A stretch of 64,000 nucleotides of DNA from Colias croceus (taxonomy: Eukaryota; Arthropoda; Insecta; Lepidoptera; Pieridae), in the NCBI RefSeq assembly GCF_905220415.1, contig NC_059558.1, positions 8,630,501 to 8,694,500 on the forward strand, in the 5' to 3' direction. Positions 37,901-51,700 of the stretch are shown here, piece after piece. The notes beneath the pieces were generated by a model. It was not told where the DNA came from. It searched no databases and was given only the letters and a program-made list of their open reading frames with translations. Position numbers and translations under genes: made by a program. The stretch's first letter is position 1. Each line of letters starts with the position of its first letter.

Positions 37901-40900
37901 TGATTAATAAGATAATAATAAAGATGTGAAAATTTAAATAATTAACTTACACGAAATAGGCACACAGCTCACACCGTCTGCCATAAGACGATATCCTGGA
38001 GCGCACGAACAGACGAAGCTTCCAATTGTGTTTCTATAAAATATGAGCAATTTAAGAAACTGTTGCAAAATATAATTAAAAATAAAATCATACCATATAC
38101 TTTTCAATTTTTGCTAGGTAGAAAATCGTATTTGAGGTAATCTTTATTTTTCAAGTTGAACTCTTGTTACTGCAAGATGCATGTGAGCAATTATTAATTG
38201 TTGTAGTTGAACTCTTGTTACTGCAAGATGCATGTGAGCAATTATTAATTGTTGTAGTTGAACTCTTGTTACTGCAAGATGACGTGTGAGCAATTATTGT
38301 CGGTGTACCTGCAGCGCTGGTCGCAGGGCTGGTCCTCCGCGCACTCGTCCACGTCCGCGCAGGCCGTGTCGGCGGCGCGCCAGCCCGCGCGGCACCAGCA
38401 CGCGCGCCCCACCGCCAGGTCTGTGCAGTTGTGCGCGCACCCGCCGTTGTTCACCACACATTCGTTTATATCTGCACACAGTTCACGCATTTATGGTATA
38501 AGTCAAAAATCAGAACGGTTTATTTATCATTAACATGAAAGAATCCAGAAAGAATTCCTGAAAAACAATACAGTAAAATATTAAGTAATGAACATAACTT
38601 ACTGCAATGCGATTCGTCGGTGAAGTCTCCGCAGAAGTCGACCCCGTCACACAGCGCGTCGTGCGGCACGCAGGCGCCGTTGCCGCACTGCCACTCACTG
38701 CGCGAGCACACGCGGCTCGACACCGCCGCTTGCACCGCCGTACCGAAAGCTCGGGCGTATGATGCTAAACGTACATTATGAATTATAAATATTAAATATT
38801 TGTACTCGCTTTACACAAATGAGCAAATTTCGACATCAAATTTTTGTTTGAAATAGAAATAGAAAGCGTTTTATTTGCCACCATGTAAAAAAAAATATAA
38901 ATCTTAATAATCTCACACACAGACCAGAAAAAAAATTTCAATGGTGGCGAAAAGGACTCCCCGTCAGTAAAGTTTACAATAAAATCTTGCTCAATTTATT
39001 GAAGTTATTTTTTTGTGCTTAGAACTACAACTATGCTTGTATTTTATTGACATTCTTAAACATCAAGCTTTAACAACAACACCTACCGCACATAATAGGA
39101 TCCTCATCGGAGCCAGCGCCCTGTCCGCCGCCGTCCAGGCAGTGGTCCCGTCCGTCGCACTGCAGCGCGGGCGGCACGCAGCGCCCCGCGCAGTACAGCG
39201 CGCCCGCCTCGCCCGCGCACAGCCGCGCGCCGCCCGCGGGCGAGCCGGCCGGGCTGGGCGGCGCGGGCGTCGAGCGCGACGAGCAGCCGGGCGGCTCGTC
39301 CGACCCGTCCTCGCAGTCCGCGTCCCCGTCGCAGTATACATTCTTAAATGGAATATAGTGCGTTTACTAATTTCGATAACAACAGTATAGATAATGTTTT
39401 AAGAAGGACGAATTGTTTACTGACAATGCGAATCACAACTAACATAGATAAACTTAGCGTAAAATACAAGTGGCATGAATAATTTCTATATCATGATTCG
39501 TGACTTAGTGTGTGTGTATGTAAGATTCAGAGCATAGGACAAATCGAAAGATTTGCTCTTAAATACCCTTTATAGTAGAGCCATTTTAATAGGCAACATT
39601 TGACAGTTCAACAAAATTCAACAACGTAACCTAGTAACGACGACATAAAATAACATGATATTTCGTTTTGTTAGAACTGCACAGTTGCTTAACATTTTTC
39701 ACTTACGATTACATATCGTCTTCTTATATATAAAAATGAATCGCAAAATGTGTTGGTAAGCGCATAACTCGAGAACGGCTGAACCGATTTCGATAATTCT
39801 TTTTAAAGTGAAACTTTTATTACATCGTCTCAAACTTTTTGGTCTGTGTAGCGCATGTCGCGTGACGCACGATACGTACGATAATTATCGTACAAATACG
39901 ATAATTTTTAGTTAAATGTCTATTGTGAAAAAAAGTTTCACTTTTACCGTGGTTTCATAAAACCACACAACATTTTTTTATTATATTCCTTGAAGTACGA
40001 GGATGGATCTTATGTAGAGAAAACGTAAATATGTACCACGGGCGAAGCCGGGGCGGACCGCTAGTTTATAATAATTATGACCGATACAAGTAATTTTAAA
40101 ATTTGAGTTTACTGTTAAACCATTCTAAACATAATAAACAATTTCTGATTTTAAATACTAATGTCGCTACAATTTTGTCTCAAAACCTTTTATCTTTTTA
40201 AATACTAGAGACGGTACTCTAAAAATCGAAATCTGACATATAGAATCGAATGCATTGATTACTTGTGTATAAAAATCATCAATGCGTTGTGTTTTTTTTT
40301 TTTATAATGTATTATACTTGTCTTATTTTGCCCCTAAAATTTACGAAAGGAAGTATATTATTACTGGGACAGGAATTCGCCTGATGAATTTTAAAATTGA
40401 CATGTGTTTCAAGTTATTGACAAATGTTTCAAGTCCGTATCGATTAATTTACTTTAATCGATGTTTTTAAGCAGGTAACCTCTCTTCGAAGATAAAATTC
40501 AAAAGTCAAATGTTGCCTATTAAATTGGCTCGACTATAATGAATTATTTATTTATTTATTTATAAGTACGGTATTCAAGCACTCTCCGGAGTGCGCGCAG
40601 CGGAAGGCGCCGGGCGCGCACGCACAGCGCGCCTCGTCCTCGCCGCGCGGGCAGTCGGGCGCGCCGTCGCAGCGCGCGTCCAGCCGCACGCACGGCCCGC
40701 GCAACCCGCAGCGCCACTCGCCCGCCCCGCACTGCGCGGATGCATTGCGGTTGCCTGACAAAATATCATTAAATACATGTCAATCGTTTAAGTTTCAACA
40801 ACAAAAAATGTATTGTAGGAAAATGCCAACCTGTATTCGTAATCTTCTATTTATTCATGTTTAAATTAATACTTATCATAGCGAGATGCAGATCCGATTA

Positions 40901-43900
40901 TAAGTAAACTTATGATGAGTTTTATGCGTCTTAATAAATTACTATAATTTATTAAGACGTAAAGTAAGTACAATATAAACTTTTTTCTTATTAGAGTATT
41001 CACTTCTTATAGAATTCATTTAGCATTTCTCTATTCCTATTACATATTTATTGTACTATGTTTGTCACATAAAGGCATTACCACACTGCAGAGTTTCATC
41101 AGAGCCATCAGTACAGTCAACTCGTCCGTCACACAGCCAGGACAGCGGAATGCACTCGACGGCGCCGCTCTGCCGCTCGCCGCCGCACTTGAACTGCCCC
41201 GCGTGGCAGCCCAGCAGCGGCTGCTCGTCGAACGACTCCTGGCTCGACGACGATTGGATTGTCGTCTCTGCAATTGAATTGCATTGTTAAAGTGTATTCG
41301 GTAATCATTTAAGTACGAAAATAAAGTTTTAAGAAATACCTACTATCCTTTTCCTATTATATTAATAATTTAAATATGAAACTTTGTAATGATAGAATTA
41401 CTCTGTCGTGCAAAAATACTTATCGGATCCGTTAGATTTCGATCTGGCTTATCACATAATACTTTTAGCTCGGGTACTATGCGATTGAAGCGACCCTTAT
41501 TTCAGCTAGTAATTGAATATTTAAATACTTATTATTTAGATTGGGTAGGTACAATATGTATCGTGATTCAAAACTACTTTCAGATGATTTTTACGTTCAT
41601 AAAAATCACGCAATGTTTGAAACATACCTAGATGACTTCATATTTTTCTAAGAATTCATTCAGAACAATTAGTTTACTTCTAACTATTTGTTGTGTGTAT
41701 AAATAGTAATGAACACGTTCGTACCAGCGGGACAGTCAGTCTCGTCGCTCTGGTCGGCGCAGTCGGAGTGTCCGTCGCAGCGCGCGGCGGGCGGGTAGCA
41801 GGTGGCGGCAGTCGCGCAGCGCAGCTCGCCCGGAGCGCACGTGTCGGCGCCGCAGCCGCGCTCGTCCGACCCGTCGGGGCACTGCGCCGCGCCGTCGCAC
41901 CGCGCCGCCACCGACACGCACGTGCCGTCGTCGCATCTGCACATACATGTTTCAATAATAACAAAGATTCAAAAGAGTGATTTTGTACATATTATACGTG
42001 ATTTCTTAGCCGCAGACTTCTTGAAGGTGTTAATTATTATGAAAATCACTTATAAAAGCGAAATCTCACAAAAATTATAACAATTAAATGATTCTACTAC
42101 CTCTACTCTAGTCTCCGATGATTTGTCTTTCATCATGATATAATTTTATTATCTAAATATGTTTCAGAAAACTCATTTGCAAAGCCAAATCCAACAACAT
42201 TCTAAAATTCTACATTGTTTAATGTGGGCACGTGTCAGCTATTATTTTATTAGGAATCTGATAAACAATCCTCACTTGTATTGATCGGCGTTGCAATCAC
42301 AATCTCGTTCATCAGCTCCATCATCACAATCTGGATGGCCGTCACACACACGTGACGTGGTGACGCAACGTCCGCCCGTACCGCACGCTAACGTGTCTTC
42401 GGGACAGGTGCGGGAAGCTACAAATCAACAAATAAATAATTCTTTCAGATAAAATTCATTGTGACATGACATTAGGTTTTAAAGATATTATTCATTTTGA
42501 ATTTATTTCATTTATAGTTCGTACAAAACCATAACACAAGATGATCCTTCGAGCCGGACTGGACATGCAACTTATTGATTGTATGAGAAACAAACTTTTT
42601 AACAGTTGGACTCACAGCAATAGTACAGATCCTCGTCGCTAGCGTCTGCGTCGGGGCTGCAGTGCGGCACGCCGTCGCACACGAGCAGGTCGGGCAGGCA
42701 GGGCCCCTCGGCGCAGGCGAAGTGCGCGGGCGGGCACGGCGCGCGCGGCGCCGCACAGGCGCGCCCGTCCCGCGCCAGCGCGCGCCCGCCGCCGCACGCG
42801 CACGCCGCGTGCCCGCCCGCCTCCACAACGCACAGCTCCGCGCACCCGCCGTTCATCACCGCGCACGGGTCCGCCGCGCCTGTACACGTTGTTCGATTTA
42901 TATTTTTAATACAGTTAATACATAAATCCATAATTAATTCGTTCATAAAACTCAAACTCAAACATTTATTTATTCAATTAGACTTCTTCGAGAAACACTT
43001 TTGAAACGTCAATACATATTTTTAACATTTACCCTAACATTTACCCTGCTACTATTACTAATAGTTTAAATTCGTCTTCAGCACTTGCAGAATCCTTTTT
43101 GAGGGACCATGTTGCGGGGTGCAGTACATGATTTGAATTACGACACGTAACTGCTAGTGATATTGTTACTGCCTTTAAGACGCTTAATCTAAAAAATACT
43201 TGTGATCTTTGGGGAATGTCCGTAAATTTAGTTAATAATATAATATAAAATATTGCGAAAAATTTAGCTTTCATATTTAATAAGTGTTGTGACTATGGTA
43301 CTTTTCCAAATTTACTAAAGCTTAGTAAAGTTATACCTCTATTTAAGAAGGGCGATCAAGAAGACTGTAACAATTATAGACCTATCTCTATTTTACCAAC
43401 ATTAAGTAAGGTATTCGAGAAGTTAATATTAAATCAATTGAGTAGTCATTTTGCATCTAATAATTTACTGCACACCAAACAGTTTGGTTTCACAAAGGGG
43501 CGCTCAACCACAGATGCTGGAGTTGCACTTTTAACACATATATATTATAAAGCATGGGAAAACTCAAAAAATGCTCTAGGGATATTTTGTGACCTCTCCA
43601 AGGCATTTGACTGCGTTGAACATTGTACTTTGTTACGTAAACTTAATCACTATGGAATTAAAGGAAAAGCCCAGAACCTCATAGCGTCATACCTGCATGA
43701 TAGGATACAGACTGTAGTTGTTAATGGAGAACGTTCTAGCGGTGCGTCAATTAACATTGGTGTTCCACAGGGGTCCATTTTAGGTCCCTTCTTGTTCTTG
43801 GTATATATCAATGATCTTCCCTATTATTTGCAGGATAGGTGTGAAATAGTTCTGTTTGCAGATGATACCTCATTAATTTTTAATGTGGATAGGCATGACT

Positions 43901-46900
43901 CAAATGTTGACGAAGTGAACAGTGCTCTTTTACACATATCTGAATGGTTTACTGCCAATAACTTATTATTAAATGCCAAAAAAACCACTTGTGTTGAATT
44001 TTTACTTCCTAATGTAAAAAAGTTGAACAGAGATATTACCTTGAACGGGGAGGTATTGCATCCTACTGAGTCTACTGTATTTCTAGGGTTAACATTGGAC
44101 GAGAAACTACAGTGGGGAGCCCATGTCAACACCGCTGCAGGTAAGCTCAGTTCAGCTGCATATGGAGTCCGAAAAATAAGGCATCTCACCGATGAAGATA
44201 CGGCTAGATTGGTTTATTTCAGCTACTTTCATAGCATTATGTCCTATGGAATTCTACTATGGGGCAGGGCTGCAGATATAGAAACTATATTTATCTTACA
44301 GAAAAGAGCCATTCGCTCTATATATAATTTACGTGCTCGGGACTCACTAAGAGATCATTTTAAGAATACTGGTATCCTTACTGTACCATCACAGTATATA
44401 TTTAATAATATTTTGCATGTACACAAAAACGCCGACTTACACACAAGAGTAGGAGATAGACACGATTATGGCACAAGGAACAGGAATAGAATTGAAATGC
44501 CATTTTTCCGATTAGCTAAAGTTAAAAATTCATTTATGGGTCAAGGTATACGCTTATACAATAGAATTCCTCACAATATTAAAGAGTTTAGTAGTTCTAA
44601 ATTTAAAACTTATATAAAAAATGTACTAGTTCAGAGAGCGTACTACAGTATTCTGGAAAATATGGACGATAAAGACCCATGGAGGGTTGTCGCGTAAAAA
44701 CCACAGGACAGTTCTTTGGCATATTATGATATATTATGTAGTTAGACATAAGTTACATATTATGATATATTATGTAGTTAGATTTAAGTTACATATTATG
44801 TAATATTGACATGATTTTAAAAGAGCAACTATGGAGTTTCTTGCCGATTCTTCTCCATAGATACTGCTTTCCGAATCGGTGGTAAATGTTAAAAATTATG
44901 TAATGACGATTCGAAAGTGCTACTAAATAGTAGTCTAATTGAATAAATGAATGTTTGAGTTTGAGTTTGAGTTTGAGTTTGAGTACCACTGATTCGGAAA
45001 GCAGTATCAATGGAGAAGAATCGGCAAGAAACTCTATAGTTGCTCTTTTAAATCATTTCAGTATTACAATTTAATTTTACAAAATATGTAAGTAACTGTA
45101 CGTATATATTATCATAACTAGCATTCCGCCCGCGGCTTCGCCCGCGTTTAAAAAAACCCGCATAGTTCCCGTTCCTGTGGGATTTCCGGGATATACATAT
45201 ATGTTTATCCAAGTTACCCTCTATATATGTATACTAAATTTCAATGTAATCTTCAGTAGTATTTGCGTGAAAGAGTGAGTAGGTACATCCATCCTCACAA
45301 ACTTTCGCATTTATTATAAGTATTACATTTCCCAACGTGTAGAATCAACAAAGCTAAAAACAGTGTAATATTTATGGCTATTAAAATATTATATAATATT
45401 AAATAATACATCATTTATTTTGATAAGGGTTAATACCAAGGTACAAATAAAGAGCTTTTTGTAGCGGTGGTATTTTAATTTCTTTTTTTCAATAAAAAAA
45501 CGCTTATTGTGACATGACTGTAATAGTTAGAGATATGCTGCCGCTGATTTTTTGTAGACAATGGAGTGTTCTAAAAAAATGTAGTATATCATTTTGTTCT
45601 ATCATCAACAGTTTTCGCAGCGCACGCGATGTAAGGTAGTTTTTTGATATTTTTTTCACACCTTGGATTACGTTATCGTAATTTTAGTAAGGATGCCTAT
45701 TTTTTTTGAAAATGAAATATAGCCTATGTCACTCAGAAATGATGTAGCTTTCCAACAGTGAAAGAATTTTTCAAATCTGCCAAGTAGTTTCGGAGCCTAT
45801 TCAATTCATACAAACAAACAAACAAAAAATCAAACCTTTCCTCTTTATAATATTTGTATAGATATGCCAAAGAACTGTCCTGTGGTTTTTACGCGACAAC
45901 CCTCCATGGGTTTTTATCTTCCATATATTCCTTAATGCTGTAATAGGCTCTCTGAACTAATACGTTTTTTACATAATTATTAAATTTAGTATTACTAATC
46001 TCATAAATTGTAAATGTCCATATGCTGTAGAAACACGTAAAACAAATAAAAAATATCTAAACTAGATAAGAGACTAGGAATAAATGGTTGTTAATAAACC
46101 GTCGTTTGTGTATAAGAGCGACGTACACTGGTAGTGGTCGGGCGCGACCCGCACGATGGCGCAGGGGCGCGGCACGTCGCGGCGCAGCACGCGCACGTCG
46201 CCCGCGCGCCGGTCGGCGCGCAGCACGCCGTGCGCCGCCCAGTCCGTCCAGAACACGAAGCCGCCGCCCACCGCCAGCGCGAACGGGTGCTCCGTGCGCG
46301 ACCGCGTCACTAGCTGCGTGCAAACGACCATTCACACTTACAGATATTTACTTGGTTTAAAGAAGCGGAAATCTGCCTAAAAGATATAGCAAAGGTAGCA
46401 ACCAATCATGGTTGGCTGACTGACCGTAGCAATCTCTAGTTGAAATGTTTAAAAATGAAATGTATAACAGAAAAGCATAGCACACACCCGTCTGTGGGAC
46501 CCGTCGTAGCGCATGCGCTCGATCTTGTCGAGCCTGGCGTCGGCCCAGTAGAGCAGGCGCGCGGCGTGCTCCAGCGCCAGCGCGTTGGGCATCGACACCT
46601 CCGTGGTCACGATGTCCTGCGCGCCGAGCCCGCTCTCCAGCACGCGCGAGATCGACGGCCGCTTCTCGTTCCAGTTCGTGTAGTATATCCGGCTATAATC
46701 AATTTGTATTTGAGTAATTCCTCAAGCCATTTAATATGATGCAATGATTTCACGTTTCAACCACCGTGGCAGCCATTACTACTTTTATTCTCTATTTCAT
46801 ATGTATATACTTAGTTTTTTTTCTTGACTAAAAGAAAGCCAAGGTATGGGGCATGTTTTTTAAAATTTTACCATCATTTTAGTGCTTTATATTTATGAAT

Positions 46901-48686
46901 AACAAACAGAAACAAACCTATAGATAAATGAACTCGGTTACTTTCGTAATTATGATGTTAAGTTGCAATAGCAAAAAAAGTAACGCACTGTTCACAAGGA
47001 TCAAAGTCGAGTGCTCTGGGCCGGTCTCCGTCGCGCAGCTGCAGCACGGTGCGCACTCGCGCGGCGCGGCGGTGCGGCGGAGCGGCGCGCAGCGGGCCCA
47101 GCGCGGCCCCGCGCAGCGCCGCGCACGACGAGCACGCCCAGTACAGCGTGCGCGTCGCCGCTGCGAACACCATGCCCTCTACGGCGCCGCACTCTGCACA
47201 CACACGCACATTATTACATCAATTCACACATTAATAATTACCAATTAAAACCAATGCATTGCGCAAATAGAAAAGATAATACGATGCTGTTCTAGGTTTT
47301 TATCATATTTCAATTAATATTCTAGGAGGTAGCAACGTTGACAAGTGAGCATTTTAGTATAGTTGGTTCTTTGATATGCTGTTCCTCTTGCTATTTCGGT
47401 TACAGTCCGGGCTGTCTGGCTGGCCGCAGTGGTTGCGTTTATTAGTGCGCATCTTATCTGCACAGGAAAATATTCTTAATTTAAAGTCATTTTTTAACGC
47501 GTAATTTTTAATCGTTTGCCTTTAGATAGATCCATTAGACATACATTTTTTATTGCAAGACGTGTTTTTCGTTGTTAAATAGGTGCCAGACGCAATTTTT
47601 ATTTCAAAATAATTAAAATATCATCGAAATAAGTGAAATTCCATCAACATGAGTCCCAGTGAAGGATAAGTAATCACTGTGTTACTTATACTATATATAA
47701 TATTCATTTTACTATTTACAGTTTTTTTGCAACAATCTACCATATCGCCTCCTTTTTCCCAACGAACCTCAAATAGGACGTTAATGTAAACTTGATAAAA
47801 ACCAAATATCATCAAGAAATTAAAGACTTTTTAACGGATTTTAAACGCGATTTATTCATTGTATTATTTTCCCAAGTCTTTAATTTCAAAATGTATAATA
47901 ATCGCGTAAAATCAAACACTAGAAAATACAAATATCATCAAATTCATATTTATACCCAAAAGTGTAATAAATATGAAACCATCTATTAAAAATATTAGTT
48001 TACTAATTATTCAATATAAGTATTAAAAAAGGATAATATAATATAAATAATAAAGTTATTACTTACCTTTTAAGCGGACTCATGTTGATGTAATTTCACT
48101 TATTTCGATGACATTTTAGTTATTTTGAAATAAAAATTGCGTATGGCACCTATTTTACAACGAAAAAAACGTCTTGCAATAAAAAAAATTATGTCTGATG
48201 GATCTATCTAAAGGCAATAGATTAAAAATTACGCGTTAAAAAATGACTTTAAATTAGGGATATTTTCCTGTGCAGATAAGATGCGCACTAATAAACGCAA
48301 CCACTGCGGCCAGCCAGACAGCCCGGACTGTAACCGAAATAGCAAGAGAAACAGTATATCAAAAACCCAACTACTTATACTAAAATGACTTTTTTTTAAA
48401 CGTTGCTAGCTCCCGTACTATAAGCTAAATCGTTGTAAACATTTTTATGGTTCTTTTTTTTTATAATAATAATTAGTGCCTATCCAAAATAATATTTACC
48501 ATCAGTTACGATTTAAGCCATAATCCTTATACTATACTAGTGGTCCGCCCCGGCTTCGCCCGTGGTGCCTACATGTTTAAACTATCCTATCTCTCAAGTT
48601 GGATCGAACTGCACATGGTGTGCGAATTTTATTATAATCGGTTAAGTGGTTTAGGAGTCCATTGAGGACAAACATTGTGACACGAG

Positions 48687-48717
<31 letters not shown>

Positions 48718-51700
48718 CTATACTATATCAGGTGTAATCGTTAAGTGTGCACATGCGATTGTTCCGTAACTATTGCACTGTGGCAGGTATCAAAAAACTT
48801 TTTATTATATTTATATTGATATCAAAAGTACTTGACCTATTGAGTAAAATGGCAATAATAAGTTTTTAAAAATAAAACGAGAAATATCCAAAAATGTTAC
48901 ACTCCTGTGTACACTTTAACCATTACACCCTGTATACGATAGAGTTGAATATTGAGCGCTTACTATCGAGTAGAACTTCATGATTGGAGCCGTTGAAATG
49001 CACGGAGTTGATGGAGCCGCGTTGGATGTCCGAATAGAACAGTGTCTGCGTGTCGTACTCGTAGGCCAGTGCAATCGCGTTGCGCATCAGCGTCCTGAAT
49101 AAGAAAGTAAATTTAGTACACGTGCACCAATTAGAATTAATATAGGATGTATATTGTTCAGGATACATCGCCCATTTTTGCAAGTGACTACTATCAAGCT
49201 GATTTTCCGTTTGAAGCTTTATTTTGATGAGACACCGAATAATTTCGTGTACGAAACTCTCGATTGTGGAAGCTAACAGAGATAACAAGGATAAATTTTT
49301 TTGATTTGATGGTTCTCAAATATTTATTACGCAATTTGTAGGACAATATGTCTGTTGAATTATATAAACATTAACTAAGTGAAAACAAAAAAATCTGCTT
49401 GTTCGTAATCATTTATGATGACCTCGTTATCGATACACTTTGGAAAGGGGGACTCTTTGAACAAACCATAGATTTTGTAGGACAAATATTTTTTCGAATA
49501 ATTTAGGTAATTATCTTGAGATTTAACAAAAAAAAATTCAGTTAGAAATAAATATTTGAGAACCATCAAATCAAAATTTTTTATCCTTGTTATCTCTGTT
49601 AGCTACCACAATTGAGACTTTCGTACACGAAATTATTGGGCGTCTCATCAAAATAAAGCTACAAACGGAAAATTAGCTTGATAGTAGTCACTTGCAAAAA
49701 TGGGCGATGTATCCTGAACTAATAGTTTTATATCTATGACTTACATGTTTTCAATTGGTGGATACGGCGAATTTAGGTTACTTTCGTCTTCTATATGAAT
49801 GCTGTCGATCTTCGTCACCCTCGAATACATTATGAATGATTCGTATGCTACAAAATTAACCATCAATAAATTTAGTAGAATATATCTATTTCAGTTTAAA
49901 AAAATATTTGTTATACGGTGCATTTAGTGAGTGGGATGAAAAATATCTTTTATTTTCCCGATTAGAATGTAGGTCTGTACTGATTTAGACATATACATTT
50001 ATATTATAATACATTTTTTGTGTACATGTGGAAATAAACTACGAGCCACTTCCACATTTCAACATTGAGAATGAACTTTGACGCAATAACACTAACGCTT
50101 GCACGAGGTCCCGTCCGCCGCCAGCTCGCCGTGCGGGCAGGCGCAGCGGGCCCGCGCGGCGCCGCGCAGGCACAGCGCCGCGCAGCCGCCGTACCCCGCC
50201 GACATCGCGCACCCGCTCCTGGTGCCGGTAGCTGTCTGGTTCGCGCTCGACCATATCTGACGTTAACAATGCTATTTCAACTTCGACTGTTTTTCAGTAC
50301 ATAATAATTAAATGAGGGAACTAAGAAAAAAATGGCAATAAATACGTTTAATTGACGATATAATATTATCAGTGAGCAGAGAGTAAGAATTTCGAAAAAA
50401 ACACTTACCAATAAATCCTTAAGGCTGTCACCCACGCCATCTACGAGTAGCTTGTAGTCGGTGAGGTTCGAAATTGGCGCCTGCACTATACTGCCGCGCT
50501 CTAACATTCTGTTAATAATAATTTATGAATTTAACTACATAGAAGATAATAGGAAATAAACTTTTTTTATTGAATTCAAGCATTTATTTTTTCTAACATA
50601 TATACATCGCTTTAAAATTTTAGTTTTCTGATAACTTAAAAAACTGTAATATTCATTCATTTTTTCCATATACATACTACAAAAAATAAGAACTAGAACA
50701 AAAATCATTTAAGATTATGATTTCATAAAGTTATGTTTATGTAGGAAACGAACGAACGTGTCTAGCCAATAGAGCGTGCGGCCCCGCACGCGCAGCGCGA
50801 CGGGGTGGTGCAGCGGCGCGCCGCGCCACAGCTCGCGCCGCGCGCCGCCCGCGTACCCCACCGCCCACACCGACACGTCCCACACCTCCGCCCAGTACAC
50901 CATCTCGTTCTGACCCACAAACGAACAGCGTAGGATTAACATGGGTCACGTCATTTTTGAGCTATTGCATATTTTTATTTATTTCCTAGTATAAAGGAGT
51001 AAATCATTTTTAATTATTGAAAAATTATAGCGATCTTGTAAGTCCGTAAGAAAATCAGATATCATCTCTCTCTTTCCAATCACTCTCTCTATAAATATCA
51101 TATAAATGTGGGTAGAAGAAAGAAAATATTTTCTATTTATTTCAAATCAAACCAAAACTCTTATTTTGAAACAAATATTAAAATGAATTCGATATTTTGG
51201 TTTTATGGCAATGAAATGCCGATTTTTATGTTATTCAATGATATATTTTATATTTTGCAATAATTATAACCTGTGTATCGAGCGCGATGTGCGCCACAGC
51301 GGTGCCGTTGTAGAGCAGCTGCGGCTCGGACGCGTCGAGGCACGTGCGTTGTATCCAGCCGCCGCCCGACATGAATAGCCAGCCAGCCACCGGGTCCACC
51401 GCGAGAGCTAGGAAAAAATAATTTAGTAAAACATTTATTTAAAAAAGACTACGTCCGCCTTCAAAAAAGACTAAATTTAACCGGAACGATAAAATTTCGA
51501 ATTGAAAATTAATTCATCTTCTTCTTTCTTTTTGAAATAGGGTGAAAATTGATTATATGTATACGGCGATAGTTTATTGAAGTGAAAACTTCTTTAGCGG
51601 CGTTGGGTATAAAATCTTAAACTCGCGTCAGGACATGTGGCCTGATCGAAAAAGCGTAAGACAGATTTTTTTTGTTTTTTTTTTAGCCCTTATATTCCAT

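Larger units (their letters stand above)
39571..40538. mobile_element. TATAGTCGAGCC element, copy 2, with nested insertions
   Basis: Starts TATAGTAGAGCCATTTTAAT and ends ATTAAATTGGCTCGACTATA, the reverse of 35144..35699. It is split by the Helitron 39716..40064. Comparison with copy 1 shows the exact empty site ACATA/TTTATAAT. Confidence 0.8.
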
